Source: Pectinophora gossypiella
Lineage: Eukaryota; Arthropoda; Insecta; Lepidoptera; Gelechiidae
Assembly (NCBI RefSeq): GCF_024362695.1
Contig: NC_065415.1
Location: forward strand, 11,449,438-11,513,437
DNA length: 64,000 bases
Reading direction: 5' to 3'
A program made the position numbers and the translations under genes. The notes under the pieces were generated by a model that saw only the letters and a program-made list of their open reading frames with translations, had not been told where the DNA came from and searched no databases. Positions 30,651 through 41,203 of the stretch are shown here, in pieces; position 1 is the stretch's first letter; each line of letters begins with the position of its first letter.

Positions 30651-30817
30651 TATAGCTAGCACAACAGCATAAATTAAAAAAAAAAAAAAAAAAAAGCAAA
30701 AAATAATAAAATAATAATAATAAAAAAGTAAAAAGAAAAAAATAATAAATAATAATTAATAATATTAATTAATTTTTAATTAGATTTTTTTTTATAGCTA
30801 GCACAACAGCATAAATT
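30651..30817. repeat. 25-bp direct repeats around an A/T-only insert
   Basis: The 25-base string starting TATAGCTAGCACAACAGCAT and ending AAATT occurs at 30651-30675 and again, identical, at 30793-30817. Between them are 117 bases that start as a pure A run, pass through AATAATAAT repeats and end in T runs. It reads as a long target-site duplication around a poly(A)-rich insert or as a repair event. Confidence 0.85.
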
Positions 30818-31257
30818 TGCATGCTAGTAAGCTGAAAACACGGACTACTGTATACAATAACATCTGCAAACACTGTTTTCTGGCAAATAAATGATTCTAT
30901 TCTATTCTGCTGTCTATGAGATAATTAAAGGCTTAAAACGTTGAAATAAACCCAAAAAGGACAGTCAAACTGTATTTATTGTACATCTATACTTACGAGT
31001 GCAAATTAAAAAAGTGGCGCATACGCTTTAACAAAAACGTGTGAATCGCACTGTGATCGAGACACCTAAGTACTGACGGTCGATGCCCTCCGGTTATATT
31101 TACCCGGCGCAATTAGTGTCCGCCGGATCATTTCACGTTCGATCCTGGCTAATTATATCGGGTATTGCTCTAGTAATCTTACTGGGAGTAACGAAACGGT
31201 CGTATTGAGGGAAATATATGATACGAGGCTAACTTTCCGCTCATGAATTTAGAAAGA
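30818..31257. other. LINE-like tail, then non-coding DNA
   Basis: At 30860-30906 TTTTCTGGCAAATAAATGAT followed by TCTATTCTATTC looks like a LINE 3' tail. The rest holds nothing recognised. Confidence 0.4.
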
Positions 31258-31560
31258 CACAAGAAAGAAAGAAACGTTTATTATTTAGGACACCACAGAC
31301 ACGGATTAGAAGGAAAGAGAGGAAGGAGAAGACCAAGAAGAGCTTACATGGAACAGATTAAAGAAAAGGTTAACGTCGTGTCTTATAGGGAAGTCAAGGA
31401 ATTGGCCTTTGATAGACTGGAATGGAAAATGCTACACCGACAAGAGCGTGGCTCTTAAATTGATGATGATGAGACACGGATTACATATATAATACATTAT
31501 AATGACATCACATCAAAAGACAACGCACACACGAAATATTTTCTATATAGAAACATGAAT
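31258..31560 (-). repeat. Dispersed repeat split by LINE-Q
   Basis: Left part 31258-31308 and right part 31472-31560 rejoin to match 11884-12015. The break is exactly at GACACGGATTA. Confidence 0.7.
31309..31471 (+). mobile_element. LINE-Q C-terminal fragment, 12-bp TSD
   Basis: Encodes GKRGRRRPRRAYMEQIKEKV and continues to MLHRQERGS and a stop, the C-terminal end of a LINE reverse-transcriptase protein. The tail is TTGATGATGATG. The flanks AGACACGGATTA (31297-31308 and 31472-31483) are a perfect TSD. Only 163 bases were copied. Relatives are at 48723, 55765 and 60765. Confidence 0.85.
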
Positions 31561-31722
31561 TTGTGCACGTGCATTTTCGTGTTTGAAGTCGTTTCGGTCC
31601 GTAAGCGGTTCGAATCTCAGTACGAATTGACTATGACTACTCTCTTTCAATGGATCTTTGAATAACAGTTTTTGAATGGGTCGTTCTGCACCGTGGCGTG
31701 CATCGCCGAAGAACTTTTTTGT

Positions 31723-31770
31723 AATAGGTCGATTCGGACCTTTTTACTCTGCGGTCCGAATCGACCTATT
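31723..31770. repeat. Perfect 18-bp hairpin
   Basis: AATAGGTCGATTCGGACC (31723-31740), a 12-base loop with a T run, then the exact complement GGTCCGAATCGACCTATT (31753-31770). The outer bases continue with imperfect pairing (CTTTTTTG / CCAAAAG). No second copy is in the window. It could be a small foldback element or a structured RNA. Confidence 0.9.
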
Positions 31771-32515
31771 CCAAAAGATTGTAGTTTTAATAACATATTA
31801 CTCTAAGACCAAGGTGATAGCGCATTCATTTGCACTCCAGCTGGTGGAATTTTGATTAAAATTTCCGAAGGAATTTCTAATTTCGCCAAGTTGACTTGAA
31901 TGACCGCGTTAATTTACGTCAAATATTATTTGCCTTTTTAAGCTCTCGAGTGGGTATCTAAGTATGTAGAATAAACTTGTTGCGCTTGTTGAAGGAATAA
32001 ACGAAAAACTCGCGCTCGTAATGCCTATTCGGGTAGTCAGAGTGATACAATATAATACAAAAACTTTTTTAAGAAAACGGGGTTGGGTGATGTTGCGTAT
32101 GTTGGTGGGACCATGGTAAATGCCACCATGGTGTCCTAGTGAGATATGTCCCTTTGCGAATGTATGTTCGTGTTTGCATGAACAAATCAAAGCAATTAAG
32201 CTTTACAAAAACACCCACATAACATTCAAAACAAACAACTTACAGAAATGGAAAATTAGTGACATTATGTGCAAGCATTTTTAGATTTAATTAAGGAGAG
32301 TGGCGTGTGTGGTGTTATGCTGTTGTGCTATGTTTTTATGTGTGAATTATATTAGTTTACGGGATTTACAACAGTGTAGTCACAGTAATTACTCTAATTA
32401 CGGCTGCACACGTGAGCAATGCCGTTTTATATCCCCGTTGTTCATATCGCGACGAGTGTAACTTTGGCTAGCCTATAATAATTATAATGAATTATTTAAA
32501 AAAAGAAACAAGAAA
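31771..32515. other. No gene seen
   Basis: Non-coding. The minus-strand open frame at 31909-32190 has no recognised motif. Confidence 0.35.
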
Positions 32516-32520
32516 GTTGA

Positions 32521-32807
32521 GGAGCTCGGTGGCGCAGCGGTAAACGCGCTCGATCTGCGATTGTTGAGCAACTTTCGCAAAGGCCGGTCATAGGATGGGT
32601 GACCACAAAAAAAAAGTTTTCATCTCGAGCTCCTCCGTGCTTCGGAAGGCACGTTAAGCCGTTGGTCCCGGCTGCATTAGCAGTAAACCATCAATCCGCA
32701 CTGGGCCCGCGTGATGGTTTAAGGCCCGATCTCCCTATCTATCCATAGGGAAGGTCCGTGCCCCAGTAGTGGGGACGTTAATGGGCTGGTGATGATGATG
32801 ATGATAT
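32521..32807 (+). mobile_element. SINE-B, near full length
   Basis: GAGCTCGGTGGCGCAGCGGT head. The 5S-like first block is damaged (GTTGAGCAAC, the AAGTTA part lost) and the second block is intact (GGATGGGTGACC). The full central domain, AGTAAACCATCAATCCGCAC, GGGCCCGCGTGATGGTTTAA and the tail GGGGACGTTAATGGGCTGG with GATGATGATGATG are all present. Confidence 0.85.
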
Positions 32808-32809
32808 AA

Positions 32810-33052
32810 AAAAAATACTTTGTGGTCCCCACTTTGGTAAGGATATAACTGGCTGATCACCAGATTGTCCGAAAGTAAGATGGCACGCTCGGAAGGCACG
32901 TTGAGCCGTTGCTCCCGGTTACTACTTACTGAGGTAAATAAGTAGTCGTTACATGAGCCTTGTCAGGGGCCTTTGGAGGCTCAATAGTAATCCTGACACC
33001 AGGATGAGGTTGGAACTCCACCCCACAACTTACACGATAGAAGAAGAAGAAT
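32810..33052 (+). mobile_element. SINE-A, 5'-truncated, fused to the SINE-B tail
   Basis: Begins at ACTTTGTGGTCCCCAC directly after the SINE-B tail and keeps the middle, a mutated central domain (GCTCGGAAGGCACGTTGAGC) and the tail to AGAAGAAGAAG. No head. Confidence 0.8.
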
Positions 33053-33359
33053 TATTTATTTTACAAATAACAAGAATACATATTTTCAAGTCAATTAGCA
33101 GCGTTTACTATTTATCCGGTGTAGTATTTTAAGTCATCTAACAAGGTTAATATAACAATAAGTCAGGAAAAAAGAAAATTGACAGAAAAATAAACTTCCT
33201 CTTTGTGAATTTTGTTTATATCGAGACAAGGATTCTAATTTCATGACTGAACAATACTCTAAGTTTATCCCTGAGAAGTAGGTAACATAAGTCCGTCACT
33301 AACTTTCATATAAATCGGTCCAGTGATAAAAAAAAAATATATATTTGTAAGTGTCGAAT

Positions 33360-33555
33360 CGGCTTCCGTAGTCCAGTGGTTTGAGCGTTGGTCTCACAAT
33401 CCAGAGGCCCCGGGTTCGAATCCCGGTGGGCACATTCACAAAAATCATGTTACATGAGCCATGTCAGGCCTTTGGCGGCTCAGTAATAACCCTGACACCA
33501 GGGTTGACGAGGTTGGTATTTGATCTCACAACCCACACGATAAGAAGAAGAAGAA
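33360..33555 (+). mobile_element. SINE-A with an internal deletion
   Basis: Head (A box TAGTCCAGTGG, B box GGTTCGAATCC) is joined directly to CATGTTACATGAGCC. The middle and the whole shared central domain are missing. The tail is complete to AGAAGAAGAAG. Confidence 0.8.
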
Positions 33556-33865
33556 GCGTAGAATAGATAAGACAGGCGAAGAACTGTACCTAAAATGTAG
33601 CATGGTTAGAGTGACATATCTCTCGTCTCTTTCGCACGAAGCTATGTACTATATCTCTGTCCTGCTGTCATTATAGTTATACAACTTTACTACAGTACTT
33701 ACATAACTGAGAACTTGTAATCCTTCTGTGTTATGGGTGTAAGTTTACTTAGGGGTAATGGGCCTAAAAGGGTGGTTGGTTAGTCACACACAGGATAGAG
33801 TACCTACTTGTGGCTGTGCTCACGTCAATACGGATATGGGAGTGAGTTTATGAGTGTAGAACCTA

Positions 33866-33990
33866 TGTACAGTTATGAGCAATATTTACCCACTTTACTA
33901 CCCTGTCGCACTAACATATTTGACATTTAGGGAGACTCACAGTTCATTTCGTCAAAAAAGTTAATGGGACTTGGTACCAAAATGCATACA
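33866..33990 (-). mobile_element. MITE M2, minus strand
   Basis: TGTACAGTTATGAGCAATAT at the left, then TACCCACTTTACTACCCTGT and TTAATGGGACTTGGTACCAA. The far end is degraded. Confidence 0.7.
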
Positions 33991-34370
33991 ACATACGAGT
34001 CGTTCGTCAACTAGTCCCATATACCTACGGCCCATTTTGGGACGACTTGGTGACAAACAAAATAATTAATATTTTCATTCGTCCCACTTTTTTTGTATGG
34101 AATTTTATGCTTGGGTACAGTCATAACATTCTTAAATGTTTAGATTTTACTTTAGTTTTAGACATAGTTTATTTTATCTAGTACAATTGTTTATTGTTTT
34201 ATTTGACAGGTCAACATGTGTTTGGTTTTACCAAAAGTAATAAGAATGATAGAAATGTATCGCTTTCGGTTATTTTTAGGTAAGTAAACAATAGTTACGT
34301 CGGTTACTTTTGAAGTAAGACACGTGTCCGTATTTCTTATATTTATTAGTTTCGTTATCGTACACTCATA
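33991..34370. other. No gene seen
   Basis: Non-coding AT-rich DNA. Confidence 0.35.
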
Positions 34371-34531
34371 CCACCTTACAAATAAAAAATATACCAGGGA
34401 TGAACGTGGGTTTCAATTTCACAGCAAAGCAAAGTTCAGTCGAATTGTATGACAATTGGATTCAATTTTGCTTGGTTGTCAAATACTTAAACCCACGTTC
34501 ACCCCTGGTTTATTTTTTATTTGTAAGGTGG
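34371..34531. mobile_element. 161-bp foldback element
   Basis: The first 43 bases (CCACCTTACAAATAAAAAAT...) and last 43 (...TTTTTATTTGTAAGGTGG) are inverted repeats with about three mismatches and a ~75-base spacer. CCAGGGATGAACGTGGG is mirrored by CCCACGTTCACCCCTGG. ATA borders each side, which may be a 3-bp TSD. No other copy is in the window. Confidence 0.75.
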
Positions 34532-35169
34532 ATAGACAACAAAGAGATGGGTCTACCTCTAAAAGAGGGAGGTTACAAAGTCATATCTAGGCAAACATAT
34601 CGCTACACAAAAACTGTGAAAAGCAACATGTTCAGTTATTAAAACAATTCTTAATATAAATCTGTTACTAATACGCCCGGTAACTCAGCCGGAGTTACCC
34701 GCTTAATATCATGACAGCAATGTTTTGACATTTTAATGTGCCATTTGGTTCCAACGGAGTTTAATGCCAAACGCTTTTGTTTGCACACAATTTATACGCT
34801 CCGAATGGTGATTTATTGTGCCACTTTTTCCCCATTCACCTTGAACGTACTCGAAACAAAGAAAGTTGCTCTTTTCAGTGTCGCGCGACGAAAAACAAAA
34901 GACTGTCAATTAGTGAACTACGGGCGATCAACCGTTGAATTGATATTGCATTTTTTTGTACTATTTATAGTATGGCATATTTATAGCTTATTATAACTAC
35001 GAGAGTAGATAGGCTAGCCGTAGCTACCAGCGAAGATAGGTATTTACCGGCCTAGTTAAATTTGCAATAAGTGAAAAAATAATAATAATAATAAGTATTT
35101 AACATCAAATAAGTAATTGGGACTCATTAGGCAAAGAAGAAACTTATTTTTAGGTTGCTAATAAAAAAT
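34532..35169. other. No gene; small hairpin
   Basis: A short stem GGTAACTC / GAGTTACC at about 34680-34700. Otherwise nothing recognised. Confidence 0.35.
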
Positions 35170-35440
35170 ATGGAACACATGTAATTTTTAGGCAAAAATC
35201 TTAAACAACCCTTTCAAAATTTTACACCCGAGAACGTTGGCGTATAACCCGACCGAATTACTTTGATAGCACACGTCAAACGGGTTGCATACCAGCTAGA
35301 TGCCTATTTGATTCGTCCGGGTTAACGTTTATTCACTCCTATAATTAAAAAAAAATAACAGCTGTCAATCATCAGTCCCTAATTTTCGGCTAATAAAAAA
35401 AATATAAGCATACTTAAAATAAACTTAGGAGGTGTCTAAC
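35170..35440 (-). mobile_element. MITE M3, diverged copy
   Basis: TGATAGCACACGTCAAACGG, GTTGCATACCAGCTAGATGC, AACAGCTGTCAATC and TTAGGAGGTGTC follow the M3 pattern in reverse, with insertions and many substitutions. Confidence 0.6.
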
Positions 35441-36170
35441 CATTCTTTGCTATGCTCCCCTACATAAAATTTGACTCGTACGTATTATATAACTGGCATA
35501 ATGTAATATATTGTCATATAACAGCCACATATTGATATAGGCCCTAAACAAAGCTCGTTAGATACCGTAACTACCGGAGAAGATAGGCATTAATACACAA
35601 ATGTGGAGTGACCATGTTACAACCAACTTTTAGGATAAATAGTTTAAATTTCTATCCATATTTCTTCGATCGTTATGATACAAAATTTTTATAATCACTT
35701 TTTTGCGTTAATTTCACGGAAACTTCAAAATTATACAACAGTAGATACCAAACATAACGTTTCATCTGTTTTTATTTAGAAAAGATAAATCAAACAGCTT
35801 AAGTACATAACAATAAAAGCCGCGATAACATAAGAGGCATACAGTATTACATTTTTACATTAGTCAGTTATTGAACTAGGTATATTATAATATATATTTT
35901 CATAATTTTTATTCTTGATAAAGATAATTTACTAAACAAAAAAACAAAAAGACTAGGCATCCACCACATGCTTCGTCAAAATATGATTTCATAATATCAT
36001 TATTTTATGAGTAGCTATTTACAAAGGCATGGTCACCCCACACGGAACCTACTCCCTTCCGGCGTAGTCGCTTGCGCTCGCAAAACACGAACTCATTAGG
36101 AGAATATTATGCCATCATCATTGCCCAGCCGATAACGGAATCACACACATTATTGGCAATTTGTACCCTA
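35441..36170. other. No gene seen
   Basis: Non-coding AT-rich DNA. Confidence 0.35.
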
Positions 36171-36179
36171 TCACCCTAC

Positions 36180-36310
36180 ATACATACAGAAACACATGCC
36201 TGTAATACCTTTTGGGCTGGGCAGAGCTACAGGTAATATACAACTTTTGATATGAAGTTCTAAGTGGATATGATGAACCGTATCTATCTATCTATGGTGA
36301 TCAGATCAAC
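36180..36310 (+). repeat. Repeat-E copy
   Basis: ACATACATACAGAAACACATG, GGCTGGGCAGAGCTACAGGT, GTGGATATGATGAACCGTAT, with a (TATC)n run at 36279-36291. Confidence 0.6.
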
Positions 36311-36424
36311 ATATAGATTATAGTGTTTCACAGGGGTTACTATACTATTAACATCACGAAATTCTGGCACATCATGATCTGCCTAGGCAGTCCTCGGCTC
36401 GGTTTAACGACACTTCTACGCAGG

Positions 36425-36655
36425 AGTGGATCCAGCTTTTATATCAGGCTCGTCGGGGGTGTCACCAGGTCGCAGGCAACCGTAGAGTGACAGATTCCGA
36501 TGTGGTAGTAGTTTTACAGTTAGTTACATAATATGTAATTTATTTTTTGACGTTCAAAAAGCGCTAATTTTGTAAGCCAATTTTGAAAAATAAATATTTT
36601 TGTTTTTTTTTAGAGAATTTGATAAAATTGCAATGGCCACCCTTGCTCTGATTTA
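36425..36655. repeat. Dispersed repeat, related to 51004-51150
   Basis: GGGGGTGTCACCAGGTCGCA and GATAAAATTGCAATGGCCACCC match the strings at 51004-51070 (GGGGGGTGTCACCAGGTCAC, GATAAAATTGCAGTGGTCACCC). CAGGAGTGGATCCAGC at 36420 resembles a hAT end. Identity is unsure. Confidence 0.4.
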
Positions 36656-36947
36656 AGTTATTCTACGTATTCTCCAGTCCCTAGAACGAACATTCATGAA
36701 CATATTGTTCATAAGCTTACCAATAATAACATTACTTTCCCCCTAATCTACTCTCAAAATATAGTCTAGGTATAGTAGCAGGCTAGATGCCGTATGACAT
36801 TTGGAGGCGACGGGTAGTACATAACATTTTCAGGTGGAGTATGTGAATTCGTTATTGAAGTAACACGCAGGTTGAAGCAGGTCATCGTTTATTCTACTTT
36901 CTTGGTTGAAAGAAAAAGACTTATTTTCAGACAACCATGTTGTGCAC

Positions 36948-37020
36948 GGCGCCATCGACACCTCACCGGCGTGGTCGACGATTTCCTTCATTCAGTGCTT
37001 ATCGCTACATCAAATATTTT
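36948..37020 (+). mobile_element. LINE-P coding remnant
   Basis: Encodes HRRGRRFPSFSAYRYIKYF, matching the conserved C terminus of LINE-P. It is cut off by the SINE-D that follows. Confidence 0.65.
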
Positions 37021-37031
37021 AAATATAATCC

Positions 37032-37196
37032 TCTCACGATGTTTTCCTTCACCGCTGAGCGCGTGATAATCATTTATGATCCAAACATAAATTCGGAAAA
37101 AAAATCGACAATTATTGGTTTAGGCCTGTGCTGGATTCGAACCCGCGACCTCAAAGTGAGAGGCAAGCGTTCTCCGAATTGGGTTACCACAGCTCC
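37032..37196 (-). mobile_element. SINE-D head half, minus strand
   Basis: TCACGATGTTTTCCTTCACC, TTGGTTTAGGCCTGTGCTGG, GATTCGAACCCGCGACC (B box reversed) and GGGTTACCACAGC. The 3' half is absent. Confidence 0.75.
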
Positions 37197-37992
37197 CCTT
37201 TAACATTATTTCAATTTTAAGAAGCATTATAAGAGAACATTGCACATTCCCTGAACCAACGCTTCAACCAATTTCTCGTTTCCTAGAACAGTTTCCTAAC
37301 AGAATTTTATAGTTCGCTCTGAGTTCATTAAAGGCCAGATTTGACCTATTTAAATTTAATTTCCGTAACGAAACCGTTCCAGGCGTAGTACAAAAATGAA
37401 AGAGGGAAGTTAAAATTACTTTTGTTCCAGTCACACCTGGAACGCTTCAAAGTTTCCCGGACTGATCAAAGCGGTCGATACCAACTTACAGGCAAGACAA
37501 AAGAGTCGATCGTTTATGGGAAGCCTAATTTACGTCTTCCAGCGGCCTTCCACCTCCCACCGACTTTGTTACTCGATATCTCACTTTAGCAATCTCCTTT
37601 GAAGCTAAAAGAGTTGGTTCAGAAAAAAGTTTATTTTACCAACTTTGTAAAGCTGTCGGCTAAAGCAAAACAAATGAATGTTGTTTTGTATCTTCAATAA
37701 GAAGTCGGATTACTCGTGTTTCGTTACGTTTTCAATGTACTCGTTAATATTGTATGTATACAAATTGCGCTCTTATTATCTGAATAGAGTGAAACGTGAC
37801 ACTGCACTGCTAAAATTTAGCTACAAATTTTAGAGGTTAAGTCTGTTAAGTAACGCTTCTGAAAGTCATGTCATTTGTCTTCTTTAGCTTCGCGGTGTCT
37901 TCAGAAATAATAACATAAATCTTTAATGAAAAGTAATGAGAACACAACTTGCAGCTAGTTTTGCTACAAGTTCTAAGATGGATAAATGATTC
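37197..37992. other. No gene seen
   Basis: Single-copy-looking non-coding DNA. Confidence 0.35.
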
Positions 37993-38163
37993 TTCTATCA
38001 TGTGGTTGTGAGATGGAGTACCAACCTGATCAACCCGGTGTCAGGGTTACTATTGAGCCGCCCAAAGGCCCTTGACATGGCTCATGTAACGACTACGTAC
38101 TTACATTAGTAAGTAGTAACCGGGACCAACGGCTTAACGTGCCTTCCGAAGCACGGAAGCACG
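37993..38163 (-). mobile_element. SINE-A 3' half, minus strand
   Basis: GTGGTTGTGAGATGGAGTAC, GGTGTCAGGGTTACTATTGA, CATGGCTCATGTAACGACTA and the central domain GGGACCAACGGCTTAACGTG. It stops at a short repeat of AGCACGGA and runs into a LINE fragment. Confidence 0.8.
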
Positions 38164-38269
38164 GAGGCACGGATAAATGATTAACCGTTTGGTTACAGCT
38201 GATCAGACTATTGCCCATAATATCCATTGCGTTATGAAGGGCACGCCTGTCTTATCGGTTTTAATGACC

Positions 38270-38415
38270 AATAAGTATCTCACAAGAGAAGAAGTAGTAA
38301 GAGATGGCGTGACGACTTGGACGCTTGCCGGAGGGACTGGCCGGAATACGCACATGACCGCGAAAAATCGAAAGAGGAAGGGGAGGCCTTTGCCCAACAG
38401 TAGGATCTTGTAGGC
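38270..38415 (+). mobile_element. LINE-like 3' end
   Basis: An open frame (REEVVRDGVTTWTLAGG) leads to GGGGAGGCCTTTGCCCAACA and GTAGGCTAGATTAGATT, the type of ending found on RTE-like LINEs and on SINE-B/C tails. The clade assignment is tentative. Confidence 0.45.
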
Positions 38416-39095
38416 TAGATTAGATTAGAAGTATCTCATCATGTAAAACCTCGACTGTAAAATGGAACATTCTAGGTTATAACCGTCGCAAACGACGTTA
38501 AACATTACAATACACACAAATAAAGCTAAAAAACACAATAATCCTTTAGCTGCCGTCCCGTCTCTTCTGCACAATTAAAATTCAGGAGCGGCTTATCAAA
38601 ATCAGATCGAGCGATAACTCTTTGCCAAGACCACACTAACACCTGTACTTGTCCGATATAATTGTACAGCACTATAGCACGTCTCGGATAATATCAGCTC
38701 GACAATTATACAGAACAAACAAAGATGCAGTTATTTAGCATAATGCGTGGGTAGCTCTGATATATGTATCCTCTGCACACTAAGCTGTTCCCATTACACA
38801 ACAACAATTATAAATTGCGAGGGAATTAAATGTTTTTGTTCGAAGAGAAATATTAGCCGTTTCCTCGTTTGTTTTTTTATCCTTGTATGTAGACATCGTG
38901 TGAACAGATTCGGATGTTTGCGCCAGACAAAAGTGTGGCTCTCACTTAGTTTTTGTTAGGTAAGTGGGTAAACAATGGATGGTAGCAAAGAGTAAAACCT
39001 TGTTATGTCACTGGTTTGTAATTAACGCTTTATAAATAGTGAAAACTTACGTTGTTGGCATATTGTGTAAAATTCGTTTAAGAAATCGTGTTAAT
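38416..39095. other. No gene seen
   Basis: Non-coding. Confidence 0.35.
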
Positions 39096-39384
39096 TGTCT
39101 TCTTTGATCGTGTGGGTTATGAAGTGGATTACCAACCTCATCAACCCTGGTGTCAGGGTCATTATTGAACCGCCACAGGCTCCAGACGTGCGGGACCAAC
39201 GACTTAACATGCCTTCCGAAGCACGGAATCATCTTAGTTTTTCGGACAATCAGGTGATTCAAGCCTACAATGTCTTTACCAAACAAAGGCCAGTCTCACA
39301 AAGTGATTTCGACAATGTCCCCATCGGGAATCGAACCCGGACCTCCAGATCGTGAGCCCAACACTCGAACCACTGGACGGAGGC
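39096..39384 (-). mobile_element. SINE with SINE-C-type head and SINE-A-type tail
   Basis: In reverse, the head and middle match SINE-C (TCACAAAGTGATTTCGACAA, AAACAAAGGCCAGTC, CAGGTGATTCAAGCC). The tail is SINE-A (GGTTATGAAGTGGATTACCA, CCCTGGTGTCAGGGTCATTA). The join is at the central domain (CTTAACATGCCTTCCGAAGC). It looks like a recombinant or template-switch product. Confidence 0.75.
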
Positions 39385-39580
39385 TAGTGTTAGTGATATC
39401 GTAAAGAATACTTAGGGGGATGATTTAGTCCATGATTCTGAGTAAATATCAAGTAGAATTTTAATAAGTTTTTTAAAATTATTTTCAATTCCATACTTTT
39501 GCAACGGAAAATTCCACTTGATATGAATGGCCTGAATTATCCCTCAAAGTTTTCGTTACGATGTCACTAACACCCTGTAT
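39385..39580. mobile_element. MITE M1, nearly complete
   Basis: Left arm TAGTGTTAGTGATATCGTAA and right arm TTACGATGTCACTAACACCC with the inner palindrome (TCCATGATTCTGAG, GAAAATTCCACTTGATAT). The left end is truncated where it abuts the SINE head. Confidence 0.75.
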
Positions 39581-39836
39581 TTGGTTGTATATTTATTTAT
39601 TAATACAATATTTTATATCATTTTAGTTAGTTGTGAATTGATATAAACAAAGGCATATTCCCTTGTCAACAATCCGACCTAGTTTGAGCGAACATGTTAG
39701 TATGAATTATAGTCCGGAAGTGGAAGACATCAATCATACGGTTGACAGATACAGCGTGGAAATGTGTCGTTAAACGCCTGGTACGTATGCTTAGTACCTA
39801 CTTAATGGCTGGGCATAGATTGTGACACTGTCAACT

Positions 39837-40416
39837 GGGGGGTTAAAATGGCCTATATCGAAGCAATTCTTCTAAGAAAGCAATATTCATATTTATATTA
39901 TATTTATATTTTTGGTCTTCAAGCCCCGTTAACCAGAACTTTTAATTAAAGAATACAACTCTTTTTGTAACAAAATCTTAGATCTTGATGTGTTCCATGA
40001 TCCGCTGAATATATTGTTACTGGCAATAAATTTATTTTATTCTTATTCTTATTCATATTATTTAAAGCTCAACAGATATTAATTACTTACTTATATTTTA
40101 CTTTTTTTACATATACTTATATCTTTCTAATTTCTAATTTTTAAATTTGATGTGTAATTTTAATTTTACCCTATTTTTAAATACTTAAGTACGCTTAATT
40201 GTATAAGTTATGTACGCCGTAATTGTCATATATATTAGTCACAATACCGTAAACTTATAAATGTAAAATGTTTTAATATATGTGATGCTTTATAAATAAA
40301 TAAATATTGCTTTTTGACATTTGTTTGCATTGCGCACTTGCTTTTATACGCGCAACTGTCAAATTGCAATATTGCTTTCTTAGATGAATCGCTTCGTGTG
40401 GCCATTTTAACCCCCC
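39837..40416. mobile_element. MITE M4, 580 bp with nested LINE tails
   Basis: Inverted ends GGGGGGTTAAAATGGCC and GGCCATTTTAACCCCCC continue inward (AAGCAATTCTTCTAAGAAAG / CTTTCTTAGATGAATCG). The middle contains a LINE-type 3' tail (GGCAATAAATTTATTTTATTC plus TTATTC repeats, about 39900-40060) and a second tail ending TAAATAAATAAATATTGC. Confidence 0.75.
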
Positions 40417-40442
40417 TGTTAAGTTGTCTGCGGAGCTACAGT

Positions 40443-40734
40443 CATCATCAGCCCATTAACGTCCCCACTGATGGGGCACGGGCCTTCCCTATGGATGGAT
40501 AGGGAGATCGGGCCTTAAACCACCACGCGGGCCCAGTGCGGATTGATGGTTATTAACGACTGCTAATGCAGCCGGGAAAAACGGCTTAACGTGCCTACCG
40601 AAGCACGGAGGAGCTCGAGATGAAAACTTTTTTTTTGTGGTCACCCATCCTATGACCGGCCTGTGCGAAAGTTGCTTAACTTCAACAATCGCAGACGGAG
40701 CGCGTTTACCGCTGCGCCACCGAGCTCGTCAACT
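40443..40734 (-). mobile_element. SINE-B, full length, 10-bp TSD
   Basis: All parts are present in reverse: ATCATCAGCCCATTAACG tail, GGGCCCAGTGCGGATTGATG, central domain (one mutated stretch, GGGAAAAACGGCTTAACG), the 5S-like blocks (GGTCACCCATCC, 20 bases, GTTGCTTAAC) and the tRNA-like head (CCGCTGCGCCACCGAGCTC). GAGCTACAGT flanks it at 40433-40442 and 40735-40744. Confidence 0.9.
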
Positions 40735-40810
40735 GAGCTACAGTAGTAACGTATTATTCACCAATGGTACGGAATCCTTGCAGAATTCCTTCGAAACACT
40801 CTCTAAATAA

Positions 40811-41133
40811 GGTCTTCTTCTATCGTGTGGATTGTGAGGTGGAGTACCAACCTCATCAACCCTGGTGTCAGGGTTACTATTGAGCCGCCAAAGGCCCCTG
40901 ACATGGCTCATATAACGACTACTTACATCAGTAAGTAGTAACCGGGACCAACGACTTAACGTGCCTTCCGAAGCACGGATCATGTTACTTTCGGACAATC
41001 TTGTGATCAGCCAGTAATGACCAAACCAAACTAGGGACCACAAAGTAATTTTTATGATATGTCCCCACAGGGAATCGAACCCGGGACCTCCGGATCGTGA
41101 GCCCAACGCTGAACCAACGCTGACCGCGGAGGT
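40811..41133 (-). mobile_element. SINE-A, full length, minus strand
   Basis: TTCTTCTATCGTGTGGATTG tail, complete middle and central domain, then the reversed B box (GGGAATCGAACCCGGG) and head. The A-box region carries a small duplication (GCTGAACCAACGCTGACC). Confidence 0.88.
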
Positions 41134-41160
41134 CGTTGGGCTATATAGGGTCTAAATAGG

Positions 41161-41203
41161 GTAGTTTCCAACTAGTCAAATCAGTTACTTTTTACTAAAC
41201 GTC
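41161..41203. mobile_element. MITE M5 end fragment
   Basis: TAGTTTCCAACTAGTCAAAT and CAGTTACTTTTTACTAAACG match the M5 terminus. Nothing further of the element remains. Confidence 0.6.

Noticed and set aside
34400..34642. 80-codon frame (+)
   Set aside because: It runs across the foldback element at 34371-34531 and out the other side, with no motif. Its open state follows from the inverted repeats.
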